Positions 59,908 to 64,000 of a stretch of 64,000 nucleotides of DNA are shown here, piece by piece. Each line of letters starts with the position of its first letter. The stretch's first letter is position 1. Location: contig NZ_CP113939.1 of assembly GCF_029392315.1 (NCBI RefSeq), forward strand, positions 186,001 through 250,000, read 5' to 3'. The translations under genes were made by a program, and so were the position numbers. This stretch comes from Bifidobacterium sp. ESL0690 (lineage in GTDB: Bacteria; Actinomycetota; Actinomycetes; Actinomycetales; Bifidobacteriaceae). The notes beneath the pieces were generated by a model. It was not told the DNA's origin. It did no database searches and saw only the letters and a program-made list of their open reading frames with translations.

Positions 59908-60755
59908 GCACCGTCAGGCTTGGCATCTACGAGAAGGCGCTCAAGCACACCGACGACTGGGATTCGTTCTTCGTCCAGGTGCGCGACGGAGGGTTCATGT
60001 TCATGGACATCTCCGTCGACGAGTCGCCCGAACGCATGGCCCGTCTCGATTGGACAGCCAAGCAGGCCCGTGATTTCCGCGCCGCGGCCGACCGGCAGGA
60101 CGTGCAGATCGGGGGCATGTGCCTGAGCTGCCATCGCAAGGTAGGGCCGGGTTCCGCCGATCCGAAAGTCCGCCAGGAGGCCGACGACATCTTCCGCAAG
60201 GCCATCGACCTCTGCCACGAGGCCGGCATCCCCGTGGTGCAGGTTGCCGGATACTACGCCTACTACGAGGATCCGGACGACGGGCAGCGCGTCCGCTACG
60301 TCGAATCCCTCCGTCGCGCGGCGTCGTACGCGGCACAGGCCGGTGTGATGCTGGGTATCGAGAACGTGGACGGCAACGACGTCACCTCGATCACCAAGGG
60401 CTTGGCGATCTGCGACGAGATTCACTCGCAGTGGCTAACCATGTACCCCGATATCGGCAACCTCGCCGAGCAGCAGCTCGACACCACCTCTGAACTCAGG
60501 GCTGGTGAAGGCCGGATGCTCGCCATCCACGTCAAGGACGTGCTGCCAGGTCAGCCGCGCCGCATCCCGATGGGCACCGGCGTCACCGATTTCGCCGCCG
60601 CGTTTAAGGAGCTCAAGCGGCAGGATTGGTCCGGACGCATGATGCTTGAGATGTGGAACGACGACGCCCCGAACTCCAGCGAGATCAGCTCGCAGGCCCG
60701 TCAAAAGGTCGCCGGCTGGTTGGGTGACGCTGGTATCACAGTCGCCTCGCGCTAG
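59904..60755 (+). CDS. L-xylulose-5-phosphate 3-epimerase-like enzyme (UlaE family)
   Basis: A 283-residue AP-endonuclease-2-fold (TIM-barrel) epimerase: LGIYEKALKHTDDWDSFFVQV and FMFMDISVDESPERMARLDW at the start, metal-site segments MLGIENVDG, YPDIGNL, LAIHVKDV and the final MMLEMWNDD. UlaE converts L-xylulose 5-phosphate to L-ribulose 5-phosphate. It starts in the ulaD stop codon, so the two are coupled. The product would need a 4-epimerase; an AraD/UlaF-like gene starts at 63898. Confidence 0.88.
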   Translation: MSTVRLGIYEKALKHTDDWDSFFVQVRDGGFMFMDISVDESPERMARLDWTAKQARDFRAAADRQDVQIGGMCLSCHRKVGPGSADPKVRQEADDIFRKAIDLCHEAGIPVVQVAGYYAYYEDPDDGQRVRYVESLRRAASYAAQAGVMLGIENVDGNDVTSITKGLAICDEIHSQWLTMYPDIGNLAEQQLDTTSELRAGEGRMLAIHVKDVLPGQPRRIPMGTGVTDFAAAFKELKRQDWSGRMMLEMWNDDAPNSSEISSQARQKVAGWLGDAGITVASR

Positions 60756-61301
60756 CGATTCCTTAGTCCGTGTGCTCCGCCCATACGGTTGCGGAGCGCA
60801 TGGAATCACACATAACTTAATATCATTGAATATAAAATAGAACTAAATTCAACAGATTGTGATGATGAATCTGCAGACTGCCGCTTCAACGCTGCGGGTT
60901 TATCGACGCAACCGATAATAAAAGAAACAGCAGGTTTGCTTTCGGTTATTCGGTATTTCGGTGCTGATACCGGTGCCAGGCCAATCTGTTGTGATAAATA
61001 AAAATACATAACTTCATGGTTCTGTACTCGCGATTTCCAGCGGGTGCAGCCTCACCGTGGCCCCTGTCAACTGAAGGATACGGGTCAACGGTCTTTCCGG
61101 TTCGCGACGCGACGTATAGCGCGGCTTCGGGTCGGAATGGCGATTTTCGAACATGTCGATTCTCGCTTTTGCGCCGCAAACGCAAGGCCCGGAGCGTTCG
61201 GATCGTCGGATTGTCAGCCTGCCGGGTGTTCGGCAGGAAAGAAGCGTGACGTCTTCAGACGTTTCGCAACGTAATGCAAATAGTTACAAGGAAGTGCTGA
61301 T
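60756..61301. other. 546-bp gap inside the catabolic cluster, hairpins only
   Basis: GCTCCGC/GCGGAGC (60774-60797) forms a stem just after the epimerase stop without T-run. CCTGCCG/CGGCAGG (61218-61237) and ACGTC/GACGT (61249-61262) form further stems before the kinase gene. No ORF with a ribosome-binding site is evident. The gap suggests that the kinase and MFS genes have their own promoter, and the paired stems could be operators. Confidence 0.5.
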
Positions 61302-62252
61302 ATGGCAACTTATGATCTTTCCACCATCGGCGAAGGCCAGATCCGTTTCACCGTCAATAGCGGCGAACGTCTGATGTTCACCCGTTCCGTTTCCATGAAC
61401 CCCGCGTGCTCCGAGGCGAACGTCGCCGGCCTGCTCGCGCAGCTCGGACGCAAGACGCTGTGGACCAGCTCGCTGCCGGAAGGCGATCTCGGCGACTACA
61501 TTTTGACCGAGTATCGTTCCGTCGGCGTCGACATGAAGACCATGGTCCGCAAGAAAGGCGGCCGCACCGCCCTCTACTTCATGGAGCCAGGAGCCGGCCC
61601 GATGCCTGCGAACGTCATCTATGACCGCGATTGGACTTCGTTCCGCGGCACAGGCATCGACGAGTACGACTGGAATACGATGCTTGACACGAGGCTCATG
61701 TTCCTCACCGGCATCACCGCCGCGCTGACCGACACCACCGCCGAAGTGGTGCGTTATGCCGCCGACCATGCCGTCGAGCGCGGCGCCAAGCTCGCGCTGG
61801 ACGTCAATTTCCGCCACAAGCTGTGGAGCGGCGAACAGGCGCGCAAGGTGCTCACCCCCATCGCCGAAGAAGCCAACGTGCTTTTCTGCTCGATTTCCGA
61901 CGCCGAAAAGGTCTTCGGCATCACCGGCACACCCGAAGAGGTGACCGCCGAGCTGATGAAGCGCTTTGACCCGGAGTATGTCGTTTCCACCAACCACATG
62001 GAAGGCCCGTACCTGCGCACCCACGAAGGCTTCACCGAATACAAGACCACCGCGGTTCCGGTCATCGACCGCCCGGGCGCCGGCGATTCGTTCGTCGCGG
62101 CCACGCTGCACGGCTACCTTTCCGGTGACATTGCCGAAGGCGTCAAGTGGGGCCAGCGTGCTTCCAAGTTCGCCATCACCCACAAGGGCGATCTGACCCG
62201 CATCCGTCCCGACGAGCTGGACATCCCGCTGGGTACTGACATCGATCGATAG
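61302..62252 (+). CDS. PfkB-family sugar-acid kinase (KdgK-like)
   Basis: A 316-residue ribokinase-fold kinase: IGEGQIRFT at the start, SEANVAGLLAQLGRKTLW, LDVNFRHKLW and the catalytic DRPGAGDSF with its Asp. The closest group by motif is 2-keto-3-deoxygluconate kinase. In this cluster it may phosphorylate the substrate brought in by the MFS transporter 41 bp downstream, in place of the PTS of the classical ascorbate pathway. CAAGGAAG precedes the ATG. Confidence 0.85.
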   Translation: MATYDLSTIGEGQIRFTVNSGERLMFTRSVSMNPACSEANVAGLLAQLGRKTLWTSSLPEGDLGDYILTEYRSVGVDMKTMVRKKGGRTALYFMEPGAGPMPANVIYDRDWTSFRGTGIDEYDWNTMLDTRLMFLTGITAALTDTTAEVVRYAADHAVERGAKLALDVNFRHKLWSGEQARKVLTPIAEEANVLFCSISDAEKVFGITGTPEEVTAELMKRFDPEYVVSTNHMEGPYLRTHEGFTEYKTTAVPVIDRPGAGDSFVAATLHGYLSGDIAEGVKWGQRASKFAITHKGDLTRIRPDELDIPLGTDIDR

Positions 62253-62293
62253 TATTTATTGTCAAATATTAAAGAGAAACAAGGAATAAGAAT

Positions 62294-63670
62294 ATGAGCA
62301 CAACTACAAACGCTCCGGCTTCACCCGCCGCATCGTCGGCACCGCTGAAAGCCTATGAGCAAATGGATTCCCGGCCGCTGACCGGTCACCAGAAAAGCAT
62401 CATCTCCCTGGTGATTCTCGGCAACGTCTCCGAATTCTTCGACATGTTCCTCATCGGCTTCGTGGTCTCGCTGCTGACCACCGCATGGAAGCTGACAGGC
62501 TTCGAAGCCGGCGTCATTCTGGCCTGCTCGGGTCTCGGCACCGTCATCGGCTCCATTCTCTGGGGACGCTTGGCCGATAAGTTCGGCCGCAAGCACGCCT
62601 TCCAGTGGTGCGTGATCTGCTTCGTCACCTTCACCGTGCTTTCGGTGTTCCTGCCCGACCGCGCCTGGGCGCTGCTCGCCTTCCTGCGCATCGGCGTAGG
62701 CGTTGGCGTCGGCGGCCTCAACATCACCTCCATCCCTTACGTTCAGGAGTTCGTCCCGAGCAAGAACCGCGGCATGCTTTCCGGCCTCGCGTCGGTCTTC
62801 ATCCCGCTTGGTCTGCTGCTCGGCTCCGTCTCCCAGAGCATCGTCGGCGACAACTGGCGTATCCTCATCGCCATCGGCGCCCTGCCGGTGCTCCTGCTCA
62901 TCTGGTTGCACTATGTTCCTGAATCCCCTCGTTTCTATCAGACCAAGGGTCAGGACGACAAGGCTCGCGAGGCTCTCGCTTGGGCCATGGAACTCCCGCT
63001 TGATCAGGTCGGCGAGCTTCCTGACGTCGAGGTCGAGAAGAAGGTCGGCTACAAGGAGCTCTTCAGCAAGCACATGCGTCCGCTGGTCATCATCACTATC
63101 GGCTCGTTCTGCTTCATGATGGGCAGCTTCGCCATCCAGTCCTGGGGCCAGACGTTGCTCAAGGACGCGTTCCACTTCACCCCGCAGATGGTCGCCTACC
63201 TGTTCATGGGCGTTTCGGTGGCCGACTGCATCGGCCGCTTCGGCTCCGCTTGGCTCGCTGACGTCATCGGCCGTCGCTGGACGATGTTCATCTTCGGCAT
63301 CGTCGGTGCTCTGGGTTGCTTCTACGCCGCGTTCTTCCACAGCTCCGGCTGGGCATTCTACATCGCGGTTCTCATCATCATGACCTTCGCCGATGGTGCG
63401 TTCGGCATCCTCAACGCCTTCGGTGGCGAGCAGTTCCCGAACGACGTGCGTTCCACCGGTCTCGGCTTGGGCTACGGCCTCGGCGCCATCGCCAAGGTCA
63501 TTGGCCCGGCTCTCATGGGCGTGCTCGTCGGCGGCAGCTTCGTCGCCCAGCACATCGACATCTCCGTGATTACCAAGGCGTTCAGCTTCTTCGGTATCTG
63601 CCTGGTCATCGGCGCGATTACTTACCTCTTCGCGCAGGAGACCCGTGGCAAGGACCTCGAGAGCCTGTAA
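62294..63670 (+). CDS. MFS transporter for a sugar, sugar acid or related organic acid
   Basis: A 458-residue 12-helix permease with GNVSEFFDMFLIGFVVSLL in helix 1, motif A GRLADKFGRKHAF, IPYVQEFVPSKNRG and a central loop (about 210-255). The second half holds ADVIGRRW and GEQFPNDVRSTGLGLGYG. The pattern is that of the metabolite:H+/sugar porter families and not of drug pumps. It should import the substrate of this SorC regulon. AAGGAATAAG precedes the ATG. A strong terminator follows. Confidence 0.88.
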   Translation: MSTTTNAPASPAASSAPLKAYEQMDSRPLTGHQKSIISLVILGNVSEFFDMFLIGFVVSLLTTAWKLTGFEAGVILACSGLGTVIGSILWGRLADKFGRKHAFQWCVICFVTFTVLSVFLPDRAWALLAFLRIGVGVGVGGLNITSIPYVQEFVPSKNRGMLSGLASVFIPLGLLLGSVSQSIVGDNWRILIAIGALPVLLLIWLHYVPESPRFYQTKGQDDKAREALAWAMELPLDQVGELPDVEVEKKVGYKELFSKHMRPLVIITIGSFCFMMGSFAIQSWGQTLLKDAFHFTPQMVAYLFMGVSVADCIGRFGSAWLADVIGRRWTMFIFGIVGALGCFYAAFFHSSGWAFYIAVLIIMTFADGAFGILNAFGGEQFPNDVRSTGLGLGYGLGAIAKVIGPALMGVLVGGSFVAQHIDISVITKAFSFFGICLVIGAITYLFAQETRGKDLESL

Positions 63671-63692
63671 GCTTTCGTGAAGTCGTGTTAGG

Positions 63693-63750
63693 TTCCGCCA
63701 TATTCGCACTACTTGCAGCAAGCGGGTGGTGCGGTATGGCGGAATTTTTT
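63693..63750 (+). terminator. Strong intrinsic terminator after the MFS gene
   Basis: TTCCGCCATA (from 63693) pairs with TATGGCGGAA (ending 63744) and CGCAC with GTGCG inside, followed by TTTTTT. Confidence 0.9.
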
Positions 63751-63897
63751 ATCATGACATTCTTGGGGCTTCGGTTTGCGGCCGCGCTTATGTGAGCGGT
63801 AACGTAGATGTTGTAAATTTGGAATATCAATAAATATGAATGATTGCCAGTGACGTGGAAGTCGCGTTTGCGGTAATCGTGATTGAAAGGAATAAAT

Positions 63898-64000
63898 ATG
63901 ACTACTTTGGATGATTTCGGACCTGAAGTCCGCGCCGAGGTCAAGCAGGTGCGCGAGGTCGTCGCCTCGCTGCACGAGCAGCTGATCAAGTGGAACCTCG
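63898..64000 (+). CDS. Start of a probable L-ribulose-5-phosphate 4-epimerase (AraD/UlaF-like), cut by window end
   Basis: Only 34 codons are visible (MTTLDDFGPEVRAEVK ... ASLHEQLIKWNL). GAAAGGAATAAAT gives a good ribosome-binding site. The spacing of VRAEV...V..LHEQLIKWNL resembles the N-terminus of class II aldolase-type 4-epimerases in Actinobacteria, which continue with WTxGNVS. If so, it completes the route from L-xylulose 5-phosphate through L-ribulose 5-phosphate to D-xylulose 5-phosphate. The call depends on recollection of the family start and on context. Confidence 0.55.
   Translation, partial: MTTLDDFGPEVRAEVKQVREVVASLHEQLIKWNL

Noticed and set aside
62321..63721. 466-codon open frame on the minus strand
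   Set aside because: Antisense to the MFS gene; composition dominated by Asp/Glu/Ala/His without any family motif.

Overview
The window looks like a chromosomal segment of a Bifidobacterium or close relative (Actinomycetota). This rests on the HspR/HAIR-controlled dnaK-grpE-dnaJ-hspR operon, class Ib nrdHIE genes, paired YhgE/Pip proteins, LPXTG-like surface anchors of the LARTG/LSATG type, Actinobacteria-like codon use and sugar operons that would feed a pentose-phosphate/phosphoketolase route. The species is not identified.

Layout. 1-6.9 kb: the end of a P19-type iron-uptake operon (P19, DUF2318 membrane protein, two FtsX/MacB-like permeases with Met/His-rich inserts, ATPase), with two unusual long hairpins sharing one core. 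6.9-12.1 kb: two overlapping YhgE/Pip membrane proteins. 12.4-17.3 kb: a BspA-type LRR surface protein, a CmpB-type membrane protein, a 10-bp minisatellite running into a terminator, and an AlbA_2/HATPase regulator. 17.6-23.9 kb: ribonucleotide reductase genes, with nrdH-nrdI-nrdE intact but the NrdF homologue lacking most metal ligands and separated from nrdE by a zeta-type toxin-antitoxin pair. 24.2-26.7 kb: three unrecognised genes including a lipoprotein. 27-30 kb: a TetR regulator with an odd Cys-repeat insert, divergent from a 14-TM MFS pump. 30.3-34.5 kb: a 1405-residue cell-wall-anchored beta-helix protein. 35-40.8 kb: a second MFS pump with an attenuator-like leader, a DUF4143 ATPase fronted by a perfectly phased array of fifteen 23-bp repeats, and two paralogous membrane-anchored XRE regulators. 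41-46 kb: the dnaK operon. 46-54.5 kb: a SorC-controlled ribose-type ABC importer with RPE-like epimerase, 3-hexulose-6-phosphate synthase, 6-phospho-3-hexuloisomerase and FGGY kinase. 54.7-56.6 kb: a HAD phosphatase, then a small toxin-antitoxin cassette flanked by 50-bp direct repeats that include the 3' end of tRNA-Ala(CGC). 56.9-64 kb: a second SorC regulon with phosphotriesterase-like lactonase, UlaD-like decarboxylase, UlaE-like epimerase, PfkB kinase, MFS transporter and the start of an AraD/UlaF-like epimerase. This resembles an ascorbate-type pathway in which an MFS carrier plus kinase replaces the PTS.

The observations I rate highest are the radical-incompetent-looking NrdF, the 23-bp array next to the DUF4143 ATPase with its flanking direct repeats, the PTS-free Ula-like cluster, the HPS/PHI operon, the tRNA-Ala toxin-antitoxin cassette, and the two hairpins whose core is conserved while their perfectly complementary arms differ.
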